A DNA stretch of 64,000 nt from Bradyrhizobiaceae bacterium PARB1. Its GTDB lineage: Bacteria > Pseudomonadota > Alphaproteobacteria > Rhizobiales > Xanthobacteraceae. Under the pieces are notes generated by a model. That model worked only from the letters and a program-made list of their open reading frames with translations. It searched no databases and was not told the origin of the DNA. Positions 47,096-55,664 of the stretch are shown piece by piece. Position numbers and translations under genes: made by a program. The stretch's first letter is position 1, and each line of letters begins with the position of its first letter. The DNA is taken from the NCBI GenBank assembly GCA_002256345.1, contig NKIY01000002.1:930001-994000 (forward strand), given 5' to 3'.

Positions 47096-47868
47096 GCCGG
47101 CACCTCGCCGGCCTGCATCAGGGCTTGTGAGACGTCGCGGCAATAGCCGGCATAAGCCACCGACATGCGGAATGCATCGTCGCGAGGTTCCGGCGCCTCG
47201 ACACGGCATTCGCGATGAATGCGACCGGGACGTGAGGTCATCACGACAATACGTTGCGACAGGTAGACAGACTCGTAGACGGAGTGGGTGACGAAGACGA
47301 CGGTCTTGCCAAGCTTGCGCCACAGAGTGAGCAGGTCATTGTTGAGCTTGAAGCGCGTGATCTCGTCGAGTGCTGCAAAGGGTTCGTCGAGCAGCAGAAC
47401 ATCGGGCGACGTGACCAGCGCCCGTGCCAGCGACACACGCATTTTCATGCCGCCGGAGAGTTCGCGCGGATAGGCATCGGCGAAATCGGAGAGCCCGACC
47501 TGCGCAAGAGCCTCGTCGACGCGCGGTGTCGATTCCGCACCCGCCACATGCGAGAGAATGAGCGGCAGCCGCACATTCTCCCGCACTGTGGTCCATGGCA
47601 TCAGCGTCGGCTCCTGAAATACGAAGCCGATGCCGTAGCGTGACGCGCGGGCCGGCACCTCGATGGACCCGGACGTCGGCGCAGCCAATCCTGCGATGAG
47701 CCGTAACGCCGTGGACTTGCCGCAGCCGGAGGCACCGAGCAACGAGACGAACTCACCTTTACGAATATCGAGATCGATCGGTCCGAGCGCGCGTGCCCCA
47801 CTCTCATAAATCTTCGTCACGCCACGCAGGCGTATGGCAAGCTCATCCTGCGATGACACGGAAGACAT
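47092..47868 (-). CDS. ABC transporter ATPase, NitT/TauT/ThiZ type
   Basis: A 258-aa ATPase with Walker A GASGCGKST, signature LSGGMKMRVSLARAL, Walker B VLLLDEPFAALDE and switch His in VFVTHSVYE. The LSGGMKMR variant is seen in SsuB/TauB/ThiZ-group ATPases. It follows the binding-protein gene by 3 bases. Confidence 0.93.
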   Translation of the reverse strand: MSSVSSQDELAIRLRGVTKIYESGARALGPIDLDIRKGEFVSLLGASGCGKSTALRLIAGLAAPTSGSIEVPARASRYGIGFVFQEPTLMPWTTVRENVRLPLILSHVAGAESTPRVDEALAQVGLSDFADAYPRELSGGMKMRVSLARALVTSPDVLLLDEPFAALDEITRFKLNNDLLTLWRKLGKTVVFVTHSVYESVYLSQRIVVMTSRPGRIHRECRVEAPEPRDDAFRMSVAYAGYCRDVSQALMQAGEVPA

Positions 47869-47871
47869 CGC

Positions 47872-48891
47872 TTACTTCTTCGGCCGCAGGTCGAGCCCGA
47901 CGCCCTTGTTGACGAATTGCAGCGTATAGGCACGGCGATAGTCGATATCGCGCTTGACCACGCCGGCACGCGACATCTTGTCAAAGAAGCTCGCCACCCG
48001 CGCATCGCTCATGGCACCGATGCCATCCTTCAGGGCGTCGCCGGAATCGACGATGCCCTGATCTCGCATGGTCGCGGTCGAATAGGCCAGAAGATCGTCG
48101 GTCATTTCCGGGTTGAGCTTCTTGATCATGGCATTGGCGGCTTTGCTGTCGCCATAGAGATAGTTGTACCAGCCGATGATCGACGCATCGACGAAGCGCT
48201 GCACCATATCCGGCGACTTCTCCAGCGTTTCGCGCCTGGCCTCGATCAGCGTCGAATAGCCGTTGAGGCCGTAATCGGCGAGCAGCATCACATGAGGTTT
48301 GAAACCGGCCTGTTTCTCGATCAGGAACGGCTCGGAGGTGACATAGCCCTGCATGGCGCTGTTCTTGTCCACGATGAAGGGCTGTGCATTATAATTGTAG
48401 GGCTTCACCCTGGACTCGCTGAAGCCGTATTCCTGCTTCATCCATTGGAAATAGCTGACAACGCCTTCGCGCGAAATGAACAACGTCTTCGACTTGAGGT
48501 CTTCTAGCTTCGTCACCTTCGGATCGGGATGCGATACAAAGACCTGCGGATCCTTCTGGAAAATCGCCGCGATGGCGATCACAGGGACATTGTTCGCCAC
48601 CGCATCGAAGGATTGCAGCGTGTTGGCGCTCATGAAGAAATCGAGCTTGCCGGAAATCAGCAGGATGCGGTTGTTCACATTGGGGCCGCCCGGCACGATG
48701 GTGACGTCGAGGCCGTAGTTCTTGTAGGTGCCATCGACCACGGCCTGGAAGAAGCCGCCATGCTCGGCCTCCGCGACCCAATTGGTGCCGAAGCTCACTT
48801 TGTCGAGCTTGCCCTGCGCCAGCACGGGCGACAGCGACGCCAGCATCACCGCCCCCATGGTTAACGCGCGCGCAAGGGAAAACCGACCCAT
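47872..48891 (-). CDS. ABC transporter substrate-binding protein, NMT1/THI5-like
   Basis: A 339-aa periplasmic protein with a signal peptide ending SPVLAQG (about residue 26). The mature N-terminus KVSFGTNWVAEAEHGGFFQA and YKNYGLDVTIVPGGP are typical of NMT1/THI5-like (ThiY) proteins, which bind pyrimidine precursors of thiamine or related heterocycles. I chose the ATG at 48891. The ligand is not proved; the divergent creatininase-family gene supports a cyclic amide or aminopyrimidine substrate. Confidence 0.88.
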   Translation of the reverse strand: MGRFSLARALTMGAVMLASLSPVLAQGKLDKVSFGTNWVAEAEHGGFFQAVVDGTYKNYGLDVTIVPGGPNVNNRILLISGKLDFFMSANTLQSFDAVANNVPVIAIAAIFQKDPQVFVSHPDPKVTKLEDLKSKTLFISREGVVSYFQWMKQEYGFSESRVKPYNYNAQPFIVDKNSAMQGYVTSEPFLIEKQAGFKPHVMLLADYGLNGYSTLIEARRETLEKSPDMVQRFVDASIIGWYNYLYGDSKAANAMIKKLNPEMTDDLLAYSTATMRDQGIVDSGDALKDGIGAMSDARVASFFDKMSRAGVVKRDIDYRRAYTLQFVNKGVGLDLRPKK

Positions 48892-48979
48892 ATTGGACTC
48901 CAGTGAGTGTTCTGCCCCATGATAGGAAGCAATCGCGGGACTGACTACCCCGCCCGCTGACGCAAAGAACCGCATCCCG

Positions 48980-49801
48980 ATGACATCACGCATGCCGCCC
49001 CGAGACTGGACTGCCATCCACTGGCCCGACATCGCCAAGGGCGACCCGTCATCGTGGATTGCCGTGCTGCCGCTGGCAGCGACCGAACAGCACGGGCCGC
49101 ATCTGCCGCTGGCGACGGATGTGATGATCGCCGAGGCTTATCTCGCCGAGGTTCGGCGTCTGTTGCCGGCGGACATTCCGGCGACGTTTCTCCCGGTGCA
49201 GCCGATCGGCATTTCCACCGAGCATCTCGCCTTCCCCGGCACGCTGACACTGCCGACGGAGATCGCCCTGCAGACCTGGACGGCGATCGGTGAAAGCATC
49301 GCACGGGCCGGCGTGCAGAAACTCGTGATGGTGACCAGTCACGGCGGCAACAGCGCGGCAATGGCTCTGGCCGCACAGGATCTGCGTGCGGAATATGGCA
49401 TGCTGGTTGCGACCACCGGATGGAATCGTTTTGGTGTGCCGGCTGGCTTGGTCACGGATGAGGAAATCCGCCACGGCATCCATGGTGGCGCCATTGAGAC
49501 CTCGATCATGCTGGCGCGCTATCCCGAGCATGTGCGCAAGGACAAGATTGCTAATTTCACGCCATCGACCATCGCGATGGAGAAGCAATATCGCTGGCTG
49601 TCTGCGAGCCGCCCTGCACCGCTTGCGTGGCAGGCAGAAGACCTGCATGCATCCGGCGCGATCGGCGATGCCACGCAGGCGAGTGCTCAGAAGGGCGAGC
49701 AATTGCTCGTCCACGGCGCGAAGGCCTTTTGCGAATTGCTGGACGACGTGCACCGGTTCGACCTGACGGCATTCGACCGCGAGCCGGATGCGGGAGCATA
49801 A
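48980..49801 (+). CDS. Creatininase-family amidohydrolase
   Basis: About 273 aa, with the metal-site motifs TEQHGPHLPLATD, SHGGNSA and GAIETSIML that define the creatininase / formamide-hydrolase fold. Members include creatinine amidohydrolase and deformylases of pyrimidine-type compounds. An alternative start is the ATG at 48992. It is divergent from the THI5-like ABC transporter (88 bases apart), so it may act on the imported compound. No TPP riboswitch fits in this short gap. Confidence 0.85.
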   Translation: MTSRMPPRDWTAIHWPDIAKGDPSSWIAVLPLAATEQHGPHLPLATDVMIAEAYLAEVRRLLPADIPATFLPVQPIGISTEHLAFPGTLTLPTEIALQTWTAIGESIARAGVQKLVMVTSHGGNSAAMALAAQDLRAEYGMLVATTGWNRFGVPAGLVTDEEIRHGIHGGAIETSIMLARYPEHVRKDKIANFTPSTIAMEKQYRWLSASRPAPLAWQAEDLHASGAIGDATQASAQKGEQLLVHGAKAFCELLDDVHRFDLTAFDREPDAGA

Positions 49802-49840
49802 GCTTCTCCGCCGTCACGGCCGGGACAGCGACTCACGAAC

Positions 49841-49862
49841 ACCTCTCCCCACCGGGAGAGGT
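49841..49862. repeat. Short hairpin downstream of the creatininase gene
   Basis: Perfect 9-bp stem ACCTCTCCC / GGGAGAGGT with a four-base CACC loop. It lacks a T-tract on either strand, so it is more likely a small repeat than an intrinsic terminator. The motif resembles a common rhizobial intergenic piece. Confidence 0.5.
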
Positions 49863-50014
49863 AAAAAGAGCTCGCACGTCACAAAGTTTGTGTTTCACCG
49901 ACGACATGTTCCTGAAACCAAATAGTTCGAACCAGCCTCGAACCCGATCTTTTTAGGCTCCGACTGATAGGCATGCAGGCCAATGATGGCTGCACCAACA
50001 GGATGGAGTTTCTC

Positions 50015-50284
50015 ATGTCGATCAAGTCCAGGATTGCTGCCATTGCCCTCGTCGCCGTCACCGCTGCCGGCGCGATGGCATCCACCACCCAGCAGGCTCA
50101 GGCCAAGGGCCCGGGCATCGGCTTCGGCATCGCCGCCGGGCTCGCAGGCGCCGCCATCGTCGGTTCGGCGGTCGCCGCCAGCAATGGCTACTACGGATAT
50201 GACTATGGCTATCGCTGCGGCTGGGTCCGCCAATACGACGTCTACGGCAACTATATGGGCCGTGTCCGCACCTGCAATTATTGA
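50015..50284 (+). CDS. Small exported Gly/Tyr-rich protein
   Basis: An 89-aa protein with a signal peptide (about residues 1-31, ending QQAQAKG) and a mature tail with a hydrophobic Gly/Ala stretch followed by NGYYGYDYGYRCGW. The start is the ATG at 50015 with a GGATGGAG site. Similar tiny Tyr/Gly-rich exported proteins are widespread in Bradyrhizobium relatives, without known function. A strong terminator follows. Confidence 0.75.
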   Translation: MSIKSRIAAIALVAVTAAGAMASTTQQAQAKGPGIGFGIAAGLAGAAIVGSAVAASNGYYGYDYGYRCGWVRQYDVYGNYMGRVRTCNY

Positions 50285-50355
50285 TCGGGCGCCGATCGAC
50301 TGATGTGGAGTTGCGTCCGGCACGGGCGCCTCATCCACCCCGTGTCAGACCATCC

Positions 50356-50394
50356 GACCCGCCCGGTTGTCCCCCCGGGCGGGTCTTCTCTTTG
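50356..50394 (+). terminator. Rho-independent terminator after the small exported protein gene
   Basis: An 11-bp stem, GACCCGCCCGG (50356-50366) with CCGGGCGGGTC (50375-50385), and an 8-base loop, followed by TTCTCTTT. It lies 72 bases past the stop codon at 50284. Confidence 0.85.
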
Positions 50395-50462
50395 TGTAAT
50401 GGAGCCGTCATAAAGCAATGTCAGATAGTGAGCGAACCGCGGCGGAGACCCGGCTCCCATTT

Positions 50463-50484
50463 TGACCAACAACTGACCAACAAC
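50463..50484. repeat. Tandem 11-bp repeat upstream of the porin gene
   Basis: Two exact copies of TGACCAACAAC lie head to tail, about 90 bases before the porin start. An 11-base period places both copies on the same face of the helix, which fits a regulator site, but no binding protein is known. The surrounding gap (50285-50575) also holds the terminator above and otherwise nothing recognisable. Confidence 0.5.
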
Positions 50485-50575
50485 ATTGCGACTGTGGCCC
50501 TCTCGTCCGGACGAATCGGCCGTTCTATGGAATATCGAGTGGCCGTTATCGGCGAATAGTTGAGGGTGGCGCTGA

Positions 50576-52585
50576 GTGACGAGCCTCTGTCTTTTGCAAG
50601 ATTTTGCTACGAAGCGCGTGCTGATCGGCGCTGCACTTGCCGTGGTCGCTTTTGACGGTATCGCTGTAGCTGCCGACCTGCCCGTGAAGGCGCAGCCGCA
50701 GCCTGCCTACGACTGGAGCGGCTTCTATATCGGCACGCATATGGGCTATGGCGGCGCGCAGCTCGGCGCGAATACCAATCCGCTGCCGGCGCAGGGCGTC
50801 TTCCTCCCACCGACATCGACCGGTCTGATCGGCGGCTTTCAGGGCGGTTACAATCGGCAGTTTGGCAACAATGTCGTGCTCGGCGCCGAAATCGATGCGA
50901 CGTTCATCAGCCCCCCCGACACTGCGCGCTTTACCCCCGATCCATACCAAACCACCTTCGATTACTTTGCCACCGCACGTGGCCGCATCGGCTACGCCGT
51001 CGGAACGTGGCTGCCTTATGCGACGGCCGGTTTCGCCTGGGGCAGCACCAAGATCAATCTGCTCGATGCCGATGGCAATGTCTTATCGAACGCGCAGAAG
51101 AACCATATCGGCTGGACCGTTGGCGCCGGCATCGAGACCGCTGTGGGCGGCAATTGGACCGCCAAGCTCGAATACAATTACATCGACCTTGCACGGCAGA
51201 CCTACAGCCTCGCCGCCTACGGCCTGCCTACGGTCGAGGTCGATCCGAAGATCCATGCGGTGAAGCTCGGCCTTAATTACCGCTTCAACGACATGCCCTC
51301 CTGGCTGCCGACGACGCCGATCAAGGGCCGATCGACGCTGCCCGAACCGACCGACTGGAATGTGCATTACCAGACGACGTTCATCGGCTCCGGCTATCCG
51401 AGCTTCAGCTCGCCCTATCAAGGCACCAACAGCCTGTCCGGCAGCCGCCAGTTCAAAGAGACGTTCACGACCACCGCCTTCCTCGGCTGGCGGTTGTGGG
51501 ACGGCGGCGAGTTCTATTTCAATCCCGAACTCGCCCAAGGCTTCGGTTTCAACGGCACGCTGGGCATCGCCGGCTTCCCCAATGGCGAAGCGCAGAAGGC
51601 CGGCGGCTCCTATCCGAGGATTCGTCCGCAACGCTACATGTTGCGCCAGACCTTCGGCCTCGGCGGCGAACAGGAAGATGTGCCGGATGGGCCCAACCAG
51701 CTCGCCGGCAAGCGCGACATCGATCGTATCACGCTGACCATTGGCCGTTTCGCGATCGGCGATTTCTTCGACGGCAATGCCTATGCCAAGGACCCCCGCG
51801 CCGACTTCATGAACTGGGCGATGTGGGCCGCTGCCGCCTATGACTTCCCGGCCGACCTGCCCGGCTTCACCCGCGGCGGCGTGATCGAGCTGAACCGCAA
51901 GGACTGGGCGGTGCGCGCCGGCCTGTTCCAGGTGCCGTCGCAGCCGAACAGCGACATCCTCACCTTCAAGTCCGGCGGCGCCGTGGTCGAATTCGAGGAA
52001 CGGCACCAGATTTTCGACCGGCCCGGCAAGGTGCGCGTCGGCGCTTTCTTCAATCGCGGCGTGACCGGCAGCTATCGCGGCGCACTGGCCATCGCGGAGG
52101 CCGATCCCCTGCTCGACATCAACGATGTCATGGCCTCGATCCGCCGGCCGCGGGACAAATACGGCTTCTATCTTAATGGCGAGCAGGAAATCGCCGACGA
52201 GATCGGCCTGTTCGGCCGCGCCAGCTGGAATGACGGCCAGAACGAGATCCTGTCATTCACGGACATCGACCGCAGCGTCTCCGGCGGCCTCTCCATCAAG
52301 GGCGGACGCTGGGGACGCGCCGCGGACACCATCGGCATCGGCGGCGCTATCAACGGCCTGTCAGCCGCGCATCGTGACTTTCTGGCAGCGGGCGGCAACG
52401 GATTGCTGATTGGCGACGGACGGCTGAACTACGGCCATGAACGTATTCTCGAGACGTTTTACGCCTATGCAATCGACAAGAACCTGACCTTCACGGCGGA
52501 CTATCAGTTGATCGTCAATCCCGCCTACAACGCGGATCGCGGGCCGGTGTCGATCTTCTCTGGACGTCTGCACGGGGATTTCTGA
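50576..52585 (+). CDS. Two-part outer-membrane porin: OmpA-like barrel plus OprB-type porin domain
   Basis: A 669-aa protein starting at GTG 50576, with a signal peptide ending GIAVAADLP. Residues about 45-235 form an OmpA-like small barrel (AYDWSGFYIGTHMGYGG ... KLEYNYIDL ... KLGLNYRFND), the rhizobial 25-kDa OMP type. Residues about 260-669 match the carbohydrate-selective OprB porin family (YQTTFIGSGYPSFSSPY, DRITLTIGRFAIGDFFD), ending in Phe. It probably passes sugars or other polar solutes. The fusion of two barrel types in one chain is unusual but appears continuous, without a frameshift. Confidence 0.85.
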   Translation: MTSLCLLQDFATKRVLIGAALAVVAFDGIAVAADLPVKAQPQPAYDWSGFYIGTHMGYGGAQLGANTNPLPAQGVFLPPTSTGLIGGFQGGYNRQFGNNVVLGAEIDATFISPPDTARFTPDPYQTTFDYFATARGRIGYAVGTWLPYATAGFAWGSTKINLLDADGNVLSNAQKNHIGWTVGAGIETAVGGNWTAKLEYNYIDLARQTYSLAAYGLPTVEVDPKIHAVKLGLNYRFNDMPSWLPTTPIKGRSTLPEPTDWNVHYQTTFIGSGYPSFSSPYQGTNSLSGSRQFKETFTTTAFLGWRLWDGGEFYFNPELAQGFGFNGTLGIAGFPNGEAQKAGGSYPRIRPQRYMLRQTFGLGGEQEDVPDGPNQLAGKRDIDRITLTIGRFAIGDFFDGNAYAKDPRADFMNWAMWAAAAYDFPADLPGFTRGGVIELNRKDWAVRAGLFQVPSQPNSDILTFKSGGAVVEFEERHQIFDRPGKVRVGAFFNRGVTGSYRGALAIAEADPLLDINDVMASIRRPRDKYGFYLNGEQEIADEIGLFGRASWNDGQNEILSFTDIDRSVSGGLSIKGGRWGRAADTIGIGGAINGLSAAHRDFLAAGGNGLLIGDGRLNYGHERILETFYAYAIDKNLTFTADYQLIVNPAYNADRGPVSIFSGRLHGDF

Positions 52586-52596
52586 CGCGCCGAACT

Positions 52597-52685
52597 GTAG
52601 CCCGGGTGAAGCGGAGCGTAACCCGGGGACCGGCGAGCCGCCGATACTCTGAATCCCGGATTACGCTGCGCTCTATCCGGGTTAC
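52597..52685. repeat. GTAGCCCGG inverted repeat, copy 3
   Basis: Left arm GTAGCCCGGGTGAAGCGGAG, right arm GCGCTCTATCCGGGTTAC, with the internal GGGGACCGGCGA core shared with copy 4. It fills the gap between the convergent porin and glutamate-synthase-like genes. Confidence 0.75.
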
Positions 52686-52691
52686 GAAAAC

Positions 52692-54332
52692 TTACGCCCG
52701 CGCCCTCATATCCACCGGCTGGAATGAATCCGCCTGCGCCATCGCCCAGGCCTCACGGAAGCGTTTGTCATCGGTGCCGTGGATCAGCTCGTTGGGCTTC
52801 AGCTCCGGATAGAGCTGCGTGAACGATATCACGTCGTTGTCCGGCGAACGATGCGAGAAGTGCATCGCGCGGATCTGCTGCGGATGCTCGAGCCCTGCAG
52901 CCGCAATCAGCTCGGCCAGCGCATGCAGTGTCGCCTCGTGGAAATTCAACACGCGATCGGTCTTCTGCGGGATCGCCAGCGCGCGCGCGCGCGTCGGATC
53001 CTGGGTGGCGACGCCGGTCGGGCAGCGATCGGTGTGGCAGCTCAGCGACTGGATGCAGCCGAGCGCGAACATGAAACCGCGCGCTGAATTGCACCAGTCG
53101 GCACCGAGCGCCATCGCGCGGGCAATGTCGAAGGCGGTGGCGACCTTGCCGGATGCGCCGATCTTGATGCGATCGCGCGCGCCGATACCGATCAACGCGT
53201 TGTGCACGAAGTTCACGCCCTCGCGCATGGGCATGCCCAGATGGTCCATGAATTCCAGTGGCGCCGCACCGGTGCCACCTTCCTTGCCGTCGACGACGAT
53301 GAAGTCGGGATAGATGCCGGTCTGCAGCATCGCCTTGCAGATGGCGAGGAACTCCCAGGGATGGCCGATGCACAGCTTGAAGCCGGCCGGCTTGCCGCCG
53401 GACAGGCGGCGCATCGTGTCGATGAACTGCATCATCTCGACCGGCGTCGAGAACGCCTTGTGATACGGCGGCGAGATACAGTCCTCGCCCATCGCCACGC
53501 CGCGAATGCGTGAAATTTCTTCCGACACCTTTGCCGCCGGCAGCACGCCGCCATGGCCGGGCTTGGCGCCCTGGCTGATCTTGAGCTCGACCATCTTGAT
53601 CTGATCGCGCGCGGCGCGCGCAGCGAATTTGTCCGGATCGAAATTACCGTCCTTGGTGCGGCAGCCGAAATAGCCGGAGCCGACCTCCCAGATCAGGTCG
53701 CCGCCTTCCTGCTCGTGATAGGGGCTGACGCCACCCTCGCCGGTGTCATGGGCGAAGTTGCCGCGCTTCGCCCCGGCGTTCAGCGCTCGGATCGCGTTCT
53801 GGCTGAGCGCGCCGAAGCTCATGGCGGAGATGTTGAGCACTGACGCCGAATAAGGCCGCAGGCAGTCCGGCCCACCGATGGTGATGCGAAACTGCTCGGC
53901 CGCATGCGGCTTTGGAGCGACCGAGTGATTCATCCACTCATAGCCCTCCTCATAGACGTTTTTCTGGGTGCCGAACGGGCGCTTGTCGAGCACCATCTTG
54001 GCGCGCTGATAGACCACCGCCCGCGTATCGCGGCTGAACGGCATGCCGTCCTTCTCGCTCTCGAAGAAATACTGCCGCATCTCCGGGCGGATTTCCTCGA
54101 GCAGAAAGCGGATATGCGCAGAGATCGGATAGTTGCGCAGCACCGCATGATCCTTCTGCAGCAGATCATGGAAGCCGAGCGCGGCGAGGCAACCGAACAC
54201 GGTGGCAGGAATGACGATGAGGTGAAGCAGCCGCGGGTCCAGGATGCCGATGCCGATCAGAAACAGAGTGGCCACGCAGCAGATCGTCAGGACGATGAAG
54301 CGCGGCGTGAACGGTAGCATCACGGTTTGCAT
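52692..54332 (-). CDS. Membrane-anchored FMN-binding glutamate-synthase-like protein
   Basis: A 546-aa protein. Two N-terminal helices (about residues 8-50) anchor a GltS central-domain-like FMN barrel: SAMSFGALSQNA, GVSPYHEQEGGDLIWEVG, KISQGAKPGHGG and DGKEGGTGAAP. A Cys cluster, CIQSLSCHTDRCPTG, resembles the Fe-S ligands of glutamate synthase. The amidotransferase domain and gltD partner are absent, as in the archaeal-type family. I chose the ATG at 54332. Its reaction is uncertain; transfer of electrons from a ferredoxin is plausible given the adjacent fpr. Confidence 0.88.
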   Translation of the reverse strand: MQTVMLPFTPRFIVLTICCVATLFLIGIGILDPRLLHLIVIPATVFGCLAALGFHDLLQKDHAVLRNYPISAHIRFLLEEIRPEMRQYFFESEKDGMPFSRDTRAVVYQRAKMVLDKRPFGTQKNVYEEGYEWMNHSVAPKPHAAEQFRITIGGPDCLRPYSASVLNISAMSFGALSQNAIRALNAGAKRGNFAHDTGEGGVSPYHEQEGGDLIWEVGSGYFGCRTKDGNFDPDKFAARAARDQIKMVELKISQGAKPGHGGVLPAAKVSEEISRIRGVAMGEDCISPPYHKAFSTPVEMMQFIDTMRRLSGGKPAGFKLCIGHPWEFLAICKAMLQTGIYPDFIVVDGKEGGTGAAPLEFMDHLGMPMREGVNFVHNALIGIGARDRIKIGASGKVATAFDIARAMALGADWCNSARGFMFALGCIQSLSCHTDRCPTGVATQDPTRARALAIPQKTDRVLNFHEATLHALAELIAAAGLEHPQQIRAMHFSHRSPDNDVISFTQLYPELKPNELIHGTDDKRFREAWAMAQADSFQPVDMRARA

Positions 54333-54470
54333 GGACCTGCTCGCAAATGGTGGGCGTTCAGCCTTACGAAGTTCGGATGACGCAGAGATCACAAACGGAC
54401 GCCACCGCTGGCGCCGGACGACACAGCCTAGCGCATCAGGCCTGCTGAAGTCTTGCCATGCCGGAAACGA

Positions 54471-54498
54471 CAAAACCCGCGCCGGAGCGCGGGTTTTG
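54471..54498 (-). terminator. Rho-independent terminator of fpr
   Basis: An 11-bp stem, CAAAACCCGCG (54471-54481) with CGCGGGTTTTG (54488-54498), and a 6-base loop. It is read on the minus strand 28 bases past the fpr stop and ends in a short T-run. It separates fpr from the glutamate-synthase-like gene. Confidence 0.85.
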
Positions 54499-54525
54499 CA
54501 ATGCGGTGGATCGCGGTGTCGGCGA

Positions 54526-55299
54526 TTAGCGCTCGACGAAGGCCTTTTCGATCACGAAATGGCCGGGCTTGTTGCCGCTGCCCTCGATGAAATCGCGCTT
54601 CTCAAACATGACCTTCAGGTCTTCCAGCATCGCCGGGCTGCCGCACAGCATGACGCGGTCGGTCGCGATGTCGAGCGGGCCCTGGCCCATGTCCTTGAAG
54701 ATCTGGCCGGACTCGATCAGGTCGGTGATGCGGCCGCGATTGCGGAAGGGCTCGCGTGTGACCGTCGGGTAATAGGTGAACTTGTCCTTCATCAGCTCGC
54801 CGAACAGCTCGTCCTTCTGCAGCCGCTCGACCAGGCGCTCGCCATAGGCCAGTTCGGAGACCTGACGGCAGCCATGCACCAGCACGACCTGCTCATACTG
54901 CTCATAGACTTCGGGATCCTTGATCAGGCTGGCAAAGGGCGCGAGACCGGTGCCCGTGGACAGCATCAGGAGGCGCTTACCCGGCAGCAGACTGTCGGTG
55001 ATCAATGTGCCGACGGCCTTGCGGCCGACCAGAATGGTATCGCCTTCCTTGATCTTCTGCAGGCGGGAGGTCAGCGGACCATCCGGCACCTTGATGCTGA
55101 AGAATTCGAGTTCTTCCTCGTGATTGGCGCTGGCCATGGAATAGGCGCGCAACAGCGGCTTGCCGTCGACTTCGAGGCCGATCATGGCGAACTGGCCGTT
55201 CTGGAAACGGAACGAGGTGTCGCGCGTTGCGCGGAAGGAGAACAGCGTGTCGGTCCAGTGCTGGACGGAGGTCACGGTTTCACGGTGAAAGGCGCTCAT
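54526..55299 (-). CDS. fpr: Ferredoxin-NADP+ reductase
   Basis: A 257-aa FAD enzyme moving electrons between NADPH and ferredoxin or flavodoxin. The FAD motif is LRAYSMASANHEEELEF, the NADP motif STGTGLAPFASL, and the C-terminus ends VEKAFVER, as usual for bacterial subclass I/Fpr proteins. The ATG at 55299 gives the conserved MSAFHRETV start. It points toward the FMN glutamate-synthase-like gene but is followed by a terminator. Confidence 0.95.
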   Translation of the reverse strand: MSAFHRETVTSVQHWTDTLFSFRATRDTSFRFQNGQFAMIGLEVDGKPLLRAYSMASANHEEELEFFSIKVPDGPLTSRLQKIKEGDTILVGRKAVGTLITDSLLPGKRLLMLSTGTGLAPFASLIKDPEVYEQYEQVVLVHGCRQVSELAYGERLVERLQKDELFGELMKDKFTYYPTVTREPFRNRGRITDLIESGQIFKDMGQGPLDIATDRVMLCGSPAMLEDLKVMFEKRDFIEGSGNKPGHFVIEKAFVER

Positions 55300-55664
55300 G
55301 GGATATGATTTTCCGGTGCGGGCTTAGCTTAGAACGATTACATTCCGAGCCGCGTCAGATGCTGAGAAACCCTTGCGGCACTTGGCTAATTCGGCTTCTC
55401 GCAGATGCGAGTGACATCTATTCAAAGACGCCTTGAAGTGCAATTGCGGATTGAACGAGGCGGGTCACAAATTTGCAAATCAGGTTACCGGCCGGCAAGG
55501 ACCAAATTTGATCTGGGACATTTAATTTCTCCAAACTTCTGTTTCCGGACCGATCCTTGCCAAAGGGCCAATGCTGGATTGGCCACTCCGGTTCCGGTAA
55601 TTTCGGCTTCCTTCGGGAGTCGCACCGAGCGGCTTCCGCGTTCAATCACCGGCGCAAGGCCCCG
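55300..55664. other. Non-coding gap between fpr and the ATP-grasp gene
   Basis: A 365-base divergent region. An open frame at 55405-55668 (plus strand, 87 codons) overlaps the next gene start by a few bases and has no recognisable domain or good ribosome-binding site. I see no clear operator or hairpin. It presumably holds promoters for both flanking genes. Confidence 0.4.

Noticed and set aside
48892-48979. A thiamine-pyrophosphate riboswitch before the THI5-like transporter
   Set aside because: The 88-base divergent gap is too short for the riboswitch and lacks its conserved segments.
47872-49038. Longer version of the THI5-like binding protein starting at 49038
   Set aside because: The extra 49 residues precede a perfect signal peptide at 48891 and overlap the divergent hydrolase gene.
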